A stretch of DNA of 64,000 bases from Ficedula albicollis (taxonomy: Eukaryota; Chordata; Aves; Passeriformes; Muscicapidae). The notes under the pieces are model-generated. The model worked only from the letters and a program-made list of their open reading frames with translations, was not told the origin of the DNA and did no database searches. The position numbers and the translations under genes were made by a program. Within the stretch, counting starts at the first letter, position 1. The number at the start of each line of letters is the position of its first letter. Location: the NCBI RefSeq assembly GCF_000247815.1, contig NW_004775933.1:62001-126000 (forward strand), given 5' to 3'. Positions 1 to 10,575 of this stretch are shown piece after piece.

Positions 1-110
1 GATTCCGTGGCTGACCAGCCCATGGAGCCCCTGAGCCTGTGGTGTGAGCAGATGTGGGATCCAGCTGTGCAGGGCTCTCATCCCATGGAGCAGAGCTGGA
101 GCCCAGCAGG

Positions 111-327
111 CAGAGCTTGGGAAGGAATTCCTGCCTGGGCTGGGATTCCCAGATTGGCTGTGGCTGCCCCTGGATCCCTGGCAGTGCCCAAGGCCAGGCT
201 GGACCCACCTGGGACAGTGGGAGTGTCCCTGCCATGGCAGAGGGGCCATTGGATCATCTCTAAATTCCCAACCCAAACCATTCCACGATCCTGAATGTCT
301 TTTCCAACCTCAACGATTCCGTGATCC
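111..327 (+). mobile_element. CR1 3' end (plus)
   Basis: The fragment contains gggaaggaattcctgcctgg, tggctgtggctgcccctgg, a tggcagtgcccaaggcc segment, and the terminal cccaacccaaaccattccac. A second, more diverged tail (ttccaacctcaacgattccg) follows to 327. Confidence 0.8.
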
Positions 328-854
328 CCCGTGCTGCGAAGAAACCAAAAAAATGTCTTTTTCTTCCTTTAATTTGTGGCGACTTGGAAGCAAAGTGGAC
401 AAAGTCTGTTCTTGCTCTGCTCCTCTTAATGCTTAAAACCTGGAAGGGGGAGGGAATCCTGCCTGGAATGCAGCCCCTGTGCAGGATTGCTTTTCCAAAA
501 AACAATCAAATCACTTCTGCAGGAGCAGGGGTTTGCTCGAACAGCCAGTTCTGTCCCGGAGACGAACATTCCGGGATGCCAGAGGAAAACAGCAGGGCTG
601 GAATTCGCCTCGTGTTTGAGGTTAGCTCCAGAGGAGTTTTCAGCTGGGCTGGTTTTATATAGCAGCTCTCGGTGGAAACAGTTTGTCTGTCATATTTTTA
701 GGTTCAGGGATTTCTTGGAGGTCACCCCGAGTTCAGGCTCCTTTCCCTCCTGCCCCGGTGGAGGTGGGAATTCGTGTTTGGAGTGTCTGGGCTCCAAAGC
801 TGCTGTCAGACCTCGTCCCTCTGTCTGTCTGTGGCAGCAGGTTCTTGGGATGGC
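328..854. other. Single-copy intron sequence
   Basis: No gene, known repeat or strong motif is seen. The 3' end leads directly into the first, slightly diverged unit of the 89-bp array. Confidence 0.5.
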
Positions 855-1655
855 TGTGCGCAGCTCCTTCCCCACTTCTGGGGGAAATTCTGCCTCTGTT
901 TTGTCCCTGTGGAACTCAGAATCCCAAATTGGTTTGGGATGAGTGTGCACAGCTCCTTCCCCACTTCTGGGGGAAATTCTGCCTCTGTTTTGTCCCTGTG
1001 GAACTCAGAATCCCAAATTGGTTTGGGATGAGTGTGCACAGCTCCTTCCCCACTTCTGGGGGAAATTCTGCCTCTGTTTTGTCCCTGTGGAACTCAGAAT
1101 CCCAAATTGGTTTGGGATGAGTGTGCACAGCTCCTTCCCCACTTCTGGGGGAAATTCTGCCTCTGTTTTGTCCCTGTGGAACTCAGAATCCCAAATTGGT
1201 TTGGGATGAGTGTGCACAGCTCCTTCCCCACTTCTGGGGGAAATTCTGCCTCTGTTTTGTCCCTGTGGAACTCAGAATCCCAAATTGGTTTGGGATGAGT
1301 GTGCACAGCTCCTTCCCCACTTCTGGGGGAAATTCTGCCTCTGTTTTGTCCCTGTGGAACTCAGAATCCCAAATTGGTTTGGGATGAGTGTGCACAGCTC
1401 CTTCCCCACTTCTGGGGGAAATTCTGCCTCTGTTTTGTCCCTGTGGAACTCAGAATCCCAAATTGGTTTGGGATGAGTGTGCACAGCTCCTTCCCCACTT
1501 CTGGGGGAAATTCTGCCTCTGTTTTGTCCCTGTGGAACTCAGAATCCCAAATTGGTTTGGGATGAGTGTGCACAGCTCCTTCCCCACTTCTGGGGGAAAT
1601 TCTGCCTCTGTTTGGTCCCTGTGGAACTCAGAATCCCAAATTGGTTTGGGATGGA
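855..1655. repeat. 89-bp tandem repeat, nine copies
   Basis: Units start at 855, 944, 1033, 1122, 1211, 1300, 1389, 1478 and 1567. Each contains cagctccttccccacttctg and ends ccaaattggtttgggatgag. The interior copies look identical; the first has tgtgcg in place of tgtgca and the last has ttggtcc in place of tttgtcc. Because 89 is not a multiple of three, each strand shows overlapping short open frames, which are not evidence of coding. Confidence 0.97.
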
Positions 1656-1830
1656 AAGGACCTTGTATTCCTGCTATCCCAGGGAGCTCCAAGCCCATCC
1701 AGCCTGGACACTTCCAGGGGTGAGGAGTTCACAACCTCTCTGCCAGGACCTCAGCACCCTCACAGGGAGGAATTCCTGCCCAAAATCCCATCTAACCCTG
1801 CCCTCTGTCTGCTTAAAGCCATAATTTAGG
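1650..1830 (-). mobile_element. CR1 fragment (minus)
   Basis: The sequence reads as the complement of the CR1 3' region: tggaaaggacc at the start, ccagcctggacacttccagg, acaacctctctgccagg and ggaggaattcctgcccaaaa, then cttaaagccat. It is diverged and starts directly at the end of the 89-bp array, whose last unit ends in the matching ttgggatgg. Confidence 0.7.
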
Positions 1831-2500
1831 CCATTTAATTATCCCTCTGCCTTTTCAGCCACTCCAAACTCCTTCCAAAGGGCCCTTAATAGAAAGCAGA
1901 GAAGCCTCCAGCACAAATTTCTCTCCAGTAGCACATTTTTCCTATAGATTATCCTTTAATTTTCATGGAGGGGAATGTTCTGCTGCTGTAAGGAGAGAGC
2001 AGAGCCCGTGTGGGGCTGCGTGCAGAAAAATGTATGGAGTTACCAACTTTTCCAAGAGGAAAAGGTGATGTCATGGGCTGTGGAAAGAATATTTTTTTTA
2101 TATATATATATATATTCCTGCTCTCATCTGATCACGCAATATTTTTTTTATATATATATATATTCCTGCTCTCATCTGATCACGCTCAGGATATAAATAG
2201 TGGGGAAAGGCACAAGGCAGTGAAATGAGAGCCACTCTGGGAAGGCTCCTCGGGGTCGGGCAGGGCTGGATCCATCCAGGGGTGTTTTCCAGCACATTAA
2301 CAGCAGCGTGTGGAGCCATCTGTCACGGCTTGGAGGTGGCCAAGCCACTCAGCAGCTCGTTAGGCAGGGCCAGCAGTGAAAAAAGAGCCCAGAAAATCAG
2401 GATATAATGGGAGAAGGGGAGACTGGAGGAAGCAGGGTCTGGAATTCGCTCCCTCCTTTGCTGCTGCACCCTGTCAGCAGCTCAGTCCCCAATTCCCACT
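1831..2500. repeat. Intron sequence with a 53-base duplicated TA block
   Basis: Two copies of a roughly 53-base unit, T-run plus (TA)n plus tcctgctctcatctgatcac, lie at 2089-2187. The rest (1831-2088, 2188-2500) shows no recognisable feature. Confidence 0.75.
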
Positions 2501-2832
2501 GGGAATGCTCACCTGGAGAAAGGAAAAAAAATCCAGGGGATGCTCAGAGTCCCTGCAGGGGCTCCAGGAGAGCTGGAATTGGGGACAAGGCCTGGAGGGA
2601 CAGGACACAGGGAATGGCTCCACTGGGAAAGGGGAGACTGGGCTGGGATCTGGGGAAGGAATTCCTGCCTGGGCTGGGATTCCCAGATTGGCTGTGGCTG
2701 CCCCTGGATCCCTGGCAGTGCCCAAGGCCGGGCTGGATCCCCCTGGGACAGTTGAGGTGTCCCTGCTTGTGGGATCAGGATGATCTTGAAGGTCCCTCCA
2801 TCCCAAACCACTCCATGATTCCATGATGAAGG
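2500..2832 (+). mobile_element. CR1 3' region (plus)
   Basis: The fragment begins near gggaatgctcacctggagaa, passes through ggacaggacacagggaatgg and gggaaggaattcctgcctgg, and ends in ccactccatgattccatgat, the octamer-type CR1 tail. Confidence 0.85.
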
Positions 2833-2835
2833 GTT

Positions 2836-3301
2836 TTTTTTTTTCTGGTTTGCTCAAGCTCTGTATCCCCTGAGGCTGAATCGCCTCTTTGCCTGGAGAA
2901 GTGAAATGGGAAATGAGAGGTGAAAATGTGAGCTGGGCATGGTTTGGTTGAATTCCCTCATTTCTCCCCTGGGATTTGCTGCATTCCAGCCCCAGAGCTT
3001 TGCTCCAAGGGAATCCTCACGTGCTGCACTCCTTTGACTCCAGTTATTGACTGGCATGAGTTGGATTTGCTTCATTTTTTCTCATTTTTTCCCTGGGCAT
3101 CCCAGATCCCAATCCTGGGAACAGGGTGCTTCAGTCAGGGAATCTTCCCCTGCATTTTGGGGCCAACCCAACCATGGCAGGATTTTGGGGAATAATGTCA
3201 ATTATTGCTCGCTCTGAAGTTGCAGATCCCAACCCCAAGTGGGACATGGACAAGAAAGGGAAGGAAATTCCCACTGGAATTTTGCTCGACACTTCAGGTG
3301 C
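2836..3301. other. Single-copy intron sequence
   Basis: I see no gene or repeat here apart from a short T run at 2827-2840. Confidence 0.45.
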
Positions 3302-4139
3302 AGAGCAGAGGGATTTCTCCTGGGATTTGTCTTGGGTTTTCTCCAGGGATTTCTCCAGGGATTCCTCCTGGGACTTCTCCTGGGATTTCTCCTGGAATTT
3401 CTTCTGGGATTTGTTCTGGGATTTCTGCAGGGATTTCTTCTGGGATTTGTCTTGGGTTTTCTTCAGGGATTTCTCCTGGGATTTCTGCAGGAATTTGTCC
3501 TGATGTTTCTCTTGTGTTTTCTCCTGGGATTTCTCCTGGGTTTTCTCCAGGGATTTCTGCAGGAATTTCTCCTGGGTTTTCTCCTGGGATTTCTCCTGTG
3601 TTTTCTCCAGTGATCTCTCTTGGGATTTCTCCAGGGATTTCTCCTGAAATTTCTTCAGGGATTTCTCCTGGAATTTCTCCTGGGATTTGTCCTGTGTTTT
3701 CTCCAGGGATTTCTCCTGGGATTTCTCCTGGGATTTCTTCAGGGATTTCTCCAGGGATTTCTCCTGGGATTTCTGCAGGGATTTGTCCTGAGATTTCTCT
3801 TGTGTTTTCTCCTGGGATTCCTCCTGTGTTTTCTCCAGGGATTTCTCCAGGAATTTTTCCTGGCTTTTTCCTTGGGATTTCTTCTGTGTCTTCTCCTGGG
3901 ATTTGTCTTGGGTTTTCTCCTGGGATTCCTCCTGTGTTTTCTCCAGTGATCTCTCTTGGGATTTCTCTGGGGACTTCTCCTGAAATTTCTCCTGGGATTT
4001 GTCCTGGGACTTGTGCTGCAATTTCTCCAGGGATTTCTCCAGGGATTTCTTCAGGGATTTCTCCAGGGATTTCTCCTGGATTTTCTTCAGGGATTTCTCC
4101 AGAGATATCTCCAGGGATTTCTCCAGGGATTTCTCCTGC
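3302..4139. repeat. 12-bp minisatellite, about 70 units
   Basis: The unit is gggatttctcc(t/a) with many single-base variants. Because 12 is a multiple of three, no frame in the array accumulates stops: the plus strand reads (ISPG)n and the minus strand (EKSL/EKSQ)n or (EIPG)n for about 300 residues. This explains the long open frames on both strands without implying a protein. Confidence 0.95.
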
Positions 4140-5105
4140 CCCACAGAGTGTGGGAGTTCCCTCATCGCTCAGGGCGATGGGATTCACACCCCAGCTCTGA
4201 CTGGAGCAGGGCAGGGAGCTCAGACAGGAATTTGGGCCTGGAATTGCATCTTTGGGATTTGCTGATTCCCCATTAAAGGTCAGCCTTTAAAGGAGCCAAG
4301 TGCTGGCACAACCTGCCATGAGTAGAAACCCTTTGGATCCAGGGCTGGGAATCTCCTTTGGGCTGGGATCTGTTTGCTGAGTTCATTTGGGGTGGTTTTC
4401 CCTTAAATAAACCTTTTAATTCTCCTTCAATCAGAATCTGAGACCTCCTGCAGCCTGGGAAGGGGCAGGATTCCCTTTGGGCTGCTTTCTGTGGAGCACA
4501 AGGAATGCAGGTTCCTTCAGGAATTCCCTCAGGAGTCAATCCAGGAAGGTTCTCCCATCTCCAGAGTCCTGGGGGAGGCTGGATGTGGTGGCACTGAGCA
4601 CCAAAAATGCCAGATTTTGATCTGGGCTTAAAGATGGGGACCTGGAATGGACCATCCAGGTGGGAATTTTCCAAATGGAGCCAACAACAGCTTTTTTATG
4701 AGTTTTGGGCAGGATCTGGCCCTTGATATTAATTAAATTCTTGGTGGTTTATGTTTAGCTGCATTTAACTTCTACTCTGGTTGAGAATGTCGGGATGTTT
4801 TCCCAATTCCAGGCAGATTTCAACACCTTTAATCAACAGACTCTTCTCTCTCTGTTCATATTTACCCTTGTTTAGTCTTTTTTTTCTCCCATTCTTCCCC
4901 AAAATCTCTCCTTTTCTTGCTGATTCCATCCCATTTGCAATCCCTGGAGCTCCCTGGGAAGCAGCAAGGAAACAGGTCTGAGATTCAGTGGGATTCTGGG
5001 TTTTTTTATTGCTCTGGAGCTGCCTTTAGGTTGGAAGGTACCAAAAATCAACTTCAAAACCTTCAGCTTTTTGTTTGGGACCAACATGGTCCTGAAAATA
5101 TAATT
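4140..5105. other. Single-copy intron sequence
   Basis: No gene or repeat family is recognised. A T/C-rich stretch at 4840-4920 is the only low-complexity part. Confidence 0.45.
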
Positions 5106-6060
5106 CTTTTCTTTTCTTTTCTTTTCTTTTCTTTTCTTTTCTTTTCTTTTCTTTTCTTTTCTTTTCTTTTCTTTTCTTTTCTTTTCTTTTCTTTTCTTTT
5201 CTTTTCTTTTCTTTTCTTTTCTTTTCTTTTCTTTTCTTTTCTTTTCTTTTCTTTTCTTTTCTTTTCTTTTCTTTTCTTTTCTTTTCTTTTCTTTTCTTTT
5301 CTTTTCTTTTCTTTTCTTTTCTTTTCTTTTCTTTTCTTTTCTTTTCTTTTCTTTTCTTTTCTTTTCTTTTCTTTTCTTTTCTTTTCTTTTCTTTTCTTTT
5401 CTTTTCTTTTCTTTTCTTTTCTTTTCTTTTCTTTTCTTTTCTTTTCTTTTCTTTTCTTTTCTTTTCTTTTCTTTTCTTTTCTTTTCTTTTCTTTTCTTTT
5501 CTTTTCTTTTCTTTTCTTTTCTTTTCTTTTCTTTTCTTTTCTTTTCTTTTCTTTTCTTTTCTTTTCTTTTCTTTTCTTTTCTTTTCTTTTCTTTTCTTTT
5601 CTTTTCTTTTCTTTTCTTTTCTTTTCTTTTCTTTTCTTTTCTTTTCTTTTCTTTTCTTTTCTTTTCTTTTCTTTTCTTTTCTTTTCTTTTCTTTTCTTTT
5701 CTTTTCTTTTCTTTTCTTTTCTTTTCTTTTCTTTTCTTTTCTTTTCTTTTCTTTTCTTTTCTTTTCTTTTCTTTTCTTTTCTTTTCTTTTCTTTTCTTTT
5801 CTTTTCTTTTCTTTTCTTTTCTTTTCTTTTCTTTTCTTTTCTTTTCTTTTCTTTTCTTTTCTTTTCTTTTCTTTTCTTTTCTTTTCTTTTCTTTTCTTTT
5901 CTTTTCTTTTCTTTTCTTTTCTTTTCTTTTCTTTTCTTTTCTTTTCTTTTCTTTTCTTTTCTTTTCTTTTCTTTTCTTTTCTTTTCTTTTCTTTTCTTTT
6001 CTTTTCTTTTCTTTTCTTTTCTTTTCTTTTCTTTTCTTTTCTTTTCTTTTCTTTTCTTTT
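5106..6060. repeat. (CTTTT)191 pentanucleotide array
   Basis: The array is 955 bases of CTTTT with no interruption that I can see, equal to (AAAAG)n on the other strand. It continues straight into an ATTTT-type bridge and a CATTT array. Pure polypyrimidine lies on the gene's sense strand. Confidence 0.97.
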
Positions 6061-6090
6061 CTATTTTATTTTATTTATTTTATTTTATTT
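6061..6090. repeat. ATTTT-type bridge between two pentanucleotide arrays
   Basis: Thirty bases made of TTTTA-type units with one shorter unit, joining the CTTTT and CATTT arrays. Confidence 0.95.
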
Positions 6091-6850
6091 CATTTCATTT
6101 CATTTCATTTCATTTCATTTCATTTCATTTCATTTCATTTCATTTCATTTCATTTCATTTCATTTCATTTCATTTCATTTCATTTCATTTCATTTCATTT
6201 CATTTCATTTCATTTCATTTCATTTCATTTCATTTCATTTCATTTCATTTCATTTCATTTCATTTCATTTCATTTCATTTCATTTCATTTCATTTCATTT
6301 CATTTCATTTCATTTCATTTCATTTCATTTCATTTCATTTCATTTCATTTCATTTCATTTCATTTCATTTCATTTCATTTCATTTCATTTCATTTCATTT
6401 CATTTCATTTCATTTCATTTCATTTCATTTCATTTCATTTCATTTCATTTCATTTCATTTCATTTCATTTCATTTCATTTCATTTCATTTCATTTCATTT
6501 CATTTCATTTCATTTCATTTCATTTCATTTCATTTCATTTCATTTCATTTCATTTCATTTCATTTCATTTCATTTCATTTCATTTCATTTCATTTCATTT
6601 CATTTCATTTCATTTCATTTCATTTCATTTCATTTCATTTCATTTCATTTCATTTCATTTCATTTCATTTCATTTCATTTCATTTCATTTCATTTCATTT
6701 CATTTCATTTCATTTCATTTCATTTCATTTCATTTCATTTCATTTCATTTCATTTCATTTCATTTCATTTCATTTCATTTCATTTCATTTCATTTCATTT
6801 CATTTCATTTCATTTCATTTCATTTCATTTCATTTCATTTCATTTCATTT
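6091..6850. repeat. (CATTT)152 = TTTCA array
   Basis: The block is 760 bases of uninterrupted CATTT, a rotation of TTTCA and ATTTC, in the sense orientation of EXOC6B. It ends with atttttcag. Confidence 0.97.
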
Positions 6851-6887
6851 ATTTTTCAGTGGGAAGGTTCCACCTGCCCAGATTGTC

Positions 6888-7035
6888 ACAGAACCATGGA
6901 ATGGGTTGGGTTGGAAGGAATCTTCTCTCTCCTCTCATTCCAAGGGTCACCTCTCACTGTCCCAGGTTGCTCCAGGGATGGGCTCCATCTGCTCCCCAGG
7001 GTCATTTGGAAGATTTGGGTTGGAAAGGTTTGGGA
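6888..7035 (-). mobile_element. CR1 3' end (minus)
   Basis: Begins with aaccatggaatgggttggg, the complement of the CR1 tail, and continues with cactgtcccaggttgctcc. The 3' boundary is uncertain. Confidence 0.65.
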
Positions 7036-7961
7036 AAACATCCCAACCCTGCTGGTTGGCCAAGATTTCCCTCCCTGTCCCAAGGAAGTGTCTCAGGATG
7101 AGCTTCCACCTGGTTTGCAGGTCCAGAAAAACTCTGAAATTCAGAATCCTGAAAACCCCATCATTCTGGAAAGCAGAGGCTGCTCCTCTCCCGATATCCC
7201 ATTGCTCCCACACCCCTCAGCTTCCCAAATCTCCGACCCCAGCCGTGGGATGTGAGCCATGGAGGAGGAAAGTCCTGGAGCAAAGCTCTGCCGAAGCCAG
7301 TGATGGGGCCCAGGCTCCCAGGATGGGATGGAGCTGGTGGGAATGATGCTCCACACTTGGCCCCTGCCTCAGTTTCCTCCTCCCCTCCATGAAAACTGGG
7401 GAGATTTGTGGATACTGAGAGAAAGCCAAGCAGGAATTAGGGGGAAAAAAAAAAAAAAAGAAAGAAAAAAAAGGGGAAAAATTTTTTTTTTTCCTTTTAA
7501 TGGGTAAAACTTCTCCCTGTGAACTCCTGTGGGACTGAAAACTCCTCTCCTAGAACACCCTGGGAGATCTGGGATGGAGGAAGGGCCAGCAAGCCCTGCG
7601 GTGTGCTGGGAGGTTCGCAGGGAGCAGCAGATTTGGGATCATTGCTGCTGTCAGCCTGGGATAAATAAATGGGAGCCACAGGGATGGATGGAGGCTGGAG
7701 CTGGGGCTGACAGCGAGCTGAGTGATCGGCCCCGAGCTCCTCAGGGCCGTCGCTTTTCTTTGGGTTTTTAACTTCCCACATTTTCCACTGGCTGTTTCAT
7801 GAAGCTGAGGAGCCCTTCAGAAACTTGGCCCAAAACTCCACTTAAAACCAGCTCCGACTCCTCAAAATTCCTGGGAGCTCCGGATGTCACAGCTGGGAGC
7901 AGCTCTAATAACCTACAAATGAGATTTGGGTTTTTAAGTGGATTATGCTGAAGGGATTTTT

Positions 7962-7964
<3 letters not shown>
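7036..7964. other. Intron sequence with A/T-run patch
   Basis: A poly-A/poly-T low-complexity patch occurs at 7441-7499. The remainder is single-copy with no recognised feature. Confidence 0.5.
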
Positions 7965-8001
<37 letters not shown>

Positions 8002-8017
8002 CCCCCCCCCTTTTCTT

Positions 8018-8053
<36 letters not shown>
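7965..8053. repeat. Poly-T/poly-C low-complexity tract
   Basis: T runs of about 30 bases are separated by short C runs. Length and base calls in such tracts are unreliable. Confidence 0.9.
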
Positions 8054-8054
<1 letters not shown>

Positions 8055-8289
8055 GGTAAACGATAGGGTTGCAATCGGATCTCTTGATGAAATCAGCTTT
8101 TTGGGGGGGGGTGGGGAAGGATTGGATGCAGCAGCCTGGCTCTGCCACGGGAGCTTAAATCTGTGTTCCATCAGAAAGGCTGGAAATCACTCAGTGTGTG
8201 GTGGCATTGGCATTTCATGGGCATGACTCCATCCCACGGGAGTGCTGCTGCCTCTGCAGAGGCTCCTGTGGAACTCTGAGCCCCAAGTG

Positions 8290-8375
8290 ACTCTTGGGAA
8301 GGAATTCCTGCCTGGGCTGGAATTCCCAGATTTGCTGTGGCTGCCCCTGGATCCCTGGAATTGTCCCAAATTCCA
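8290..8375 (+). mobile_element. CR1 fragment (plus), truncated
   Basis: Contains ttgggaaggaattcctgcct and gctgtggctgcccctggat, then breaks off at ccctggaattgtccc. A second CR1 copy follows 80 bases later. Confidence 0.75.
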
Positions 8376-8454
8376 GCGGTGCTGCAAGTGCAGCCCTGGA
8401 AAAGGGCAGGGACGTGGTGCAAGAGCCTCCAGTCTGACATTCCAGGATTTTGCA

Positions 8455-8835
8455 GCCAGGCTGGGAGAGCTGGGAATGTTCCCCTGGAGAAGGGAAAATC
8501 CCAGGGGATGCTCAGAGTCCCTGCAGGGGCTCCAGGAGAGCTGGAATTGGGGACAAGGCCTGGAGGGACAGGACACAGGGAATGGCTCCACTGGGAAAGG
8601 GGAGATTGGGCTGGGATCTTGGGAAGGAATTCCTGCCTGGGCTGGGATTCCCAGATTGGCTGTGGCTGCTCCTGGATCCCTGGCAGTGCCCAAGGCCAGG
8701 TTGGACATTGGGATTTGGGTCACCCTGGGACAGTGGGAGGTGTCCCTGCCCATGGGTGGGGTGGGATTGAAAGAACTGAATCATCTTTAAGATCCCTTCC
8801 CTCCCAAACCATTCCACGATTCTCTGATTCTGTAA
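8455..8835 (+). mobile_element. CR1 3' region (plus)
   Basis: Runs from gccaggctgggagagctgg through ggacaggacacagggaatgg to a tail with ccattccacgattctctgat. About 380 bases, well preserved. Confidence 0.88.
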
Positions 8836-9795
8836 CCCCTGGGAGCTGAGCTTTGGAGCAGGACTGGGAATCTGGAGATGCCACCAGCAGGATCTAGGAG
8901 GTCACTGAGGCTCCAGGAGCCCTCCCAGTGCCACCCTCTGGGCTTGGGGACAATCCCAGCCACCCTGGGACTGAGGTGTTTTTCCAAGGAAAGGGCAGCA
9001 ACGCCGGGCTGCCTTCCAGAGAAACAAACACCCTTGGGAACACCGTGCTGAAAACCCAGGAGAAATGTCAGGTGGGTTGGAGGATTTGTTTTGGAGATAA
9101 CATCTCCCACCCCACATCCTCCAGCTTTCCTCACCTGTGGCTGGGGCAATGAGGAGCTCCCCTGTGCTTCCCAAATTTCCCTGTGATGCCACATTCATCC
9201 TGCCTGGGCTGGAGCCTTTATCAACATGTTTGGGTCACTTTGGCTGTTTTTAGAGTGACATCATCCAATTTGTCAATATTCAACGATGTTTTCCCATCAC
9301 TTTTCACGGTGTGAACTGCATCTTGAGGGAGGCGACCTCAGGAGCAGCTTCCTCCTGCCAAAATTGGTCCTGAAACCTAAATTTGCTTTTATGATGTCTT
9401 AAATTGGGCTGGGACCAAGTTAAACTCCAGCTCATTTAGCTGATCTTTAAAGCTGTGAGTTTTGCCCTAAAAGTGAACGAATTAAAGTGGTTTTGTGCCA
9501 CTCCCATGCTTTTGGTGACCTCAGTGGCCTTGTTTTCCTCTGGCCTCGATGCCCTGAGTCAGGGAAGTGTTTTCCAAGGATCTGTAGCCTGGAGGCTTCA
9601 GGGAGATCTTCAGCACCTTCCAGGGTGTGAGGGGAGATCACAAGAAGGAGAATTTTTTCCAAGGAAAGCAGGAATGGTTTAAGGTGAAAGGGTGGAGATT
9701 CAGATTAAGGGCACAGATGGAAATTCCCTTTCAGTCACTGTCCCGGGATTTATCAGTGCAGAAGAGTGGGGAGACCTTGGAATGGAATTAGAAGA
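8836..9795. other. Single-copy intron sequence
   Basis: I recognise no gene or repeat. A short repeated segment (agaagtggggagaccttgg type) at 9762-9810 leads into the next CR1 copy. Confidence 0.45.
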
Positions 9796-9972
9796 GTGGG
9801 GAGACCTTGGAAGGGAATTCCCAGATTGGCTGTGGCTGCCCCTGGATCCCTGGCAGTGCCCAAGGCTGGGCTGGATCCCCCTGGGACAGTTGAGGTGTCC
9901 CTGCCATGGATGGGGAGGTTCAAAATGATCTTCCAGGTCCTTTCAAACCAAACCCATTCCATGACTCCGTGG
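9796..9972 (+). mobile_element. CR1 3' end (plus)
   Basis: Contains gggaattcccagattggctg, the tggcagtgcccaaggctgg segment and the tail aaacccattccatgactccg. Confidence 0.82.
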
Positions 9973-10436
9973 TAATGCTGGAAGTTGGAGCAGCTTCCTG
10001 TGAGTTTTTCCCTGGAATAAAGGATTCAAAAAGGAGTGCTGGGACAGAGGATGTGAGTTTTCAGAGGGAACCTCTTCCCCTGGCGCTTCTGGGACTCTCA
10101 GATCTTCTCACCCAACACCCCAGAGCCTGACCACATCCTTGTGGGGTCGAACACATTCTCCTTCACCAGAACCATCCTGCTCACCGTGAAACAACACTCC
10201 CAGGGGAGCCAAGCTTGGTGCCATCCATTCTGTTTGGGCTCTCCTTGGCACCTCATGGAGCCGTATTTCCTCCAGCTCCCGAGCATCACCCCAGAGCTGC
10301 GGGGTTTCGCGGGAGCGCGGTGCCGGCGCAGCCGAGGCGGCTGCGGTTTGGTCGTAGCTTTAGGCTAAACTAACCCAGATGTTCCTGCCCTTCTTTTTGA
10401 AGTCGTTCCTCCTTTTCTCCCCGTCGCATTCCTTTC
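9973..10436. other. Single-copy intron sequence, CpG-rich at its end
   Basis: No gene or repeat recognised. The part at 10300-10360 is CpG-dense (gcgggagcgcggtgccggcg) and lies just upstream of a poly-C block. Confidence 0.45.
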
Positions 10437-10449
10437 TTTCTTTTTTTTT

Positions 10450-10535
<86 letters not shown>

Positions 10536-10575
10536 TTTTTTTTTTTTTTTTTTTTTTCCTTTTTTTTTTTTTTTT
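10437..10575. repeat. Poly-T / C85 / poly-T block
   Basis: A run of 85 C residues (10451-10535) is flanked by T runs. Homopolymer C of this length is suspect as an assembly or consensus artefact. Confidence 0.9.

Noticed and set aside
855..1655. CRISPR-like array
   Set aside because: The 89-bp units abut directly with no variable spacers, and the context is a vertebrate intron.
2088..2187. TATA-type promoter at the TA-rich duplicated block
   Set aside because: It is a (TA)n microsatellite within a duplicated unit, with no initiator, CpG island or downstream exon.
3131..4200. Lysine/glutamate-rich and ISPG-repeat frames of about 300 codons on opposite strands
   Set aside because: The 12-bp minisatellite length is a multiple of three, so open frames on both strands are expected without selection.
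4917..7346. 809-codon open frame with FSFLF and FHFIS repeats
   Set aside because: A product of the CTTTT and CATTT arrays; flanking residues are unrelated intron sequence.
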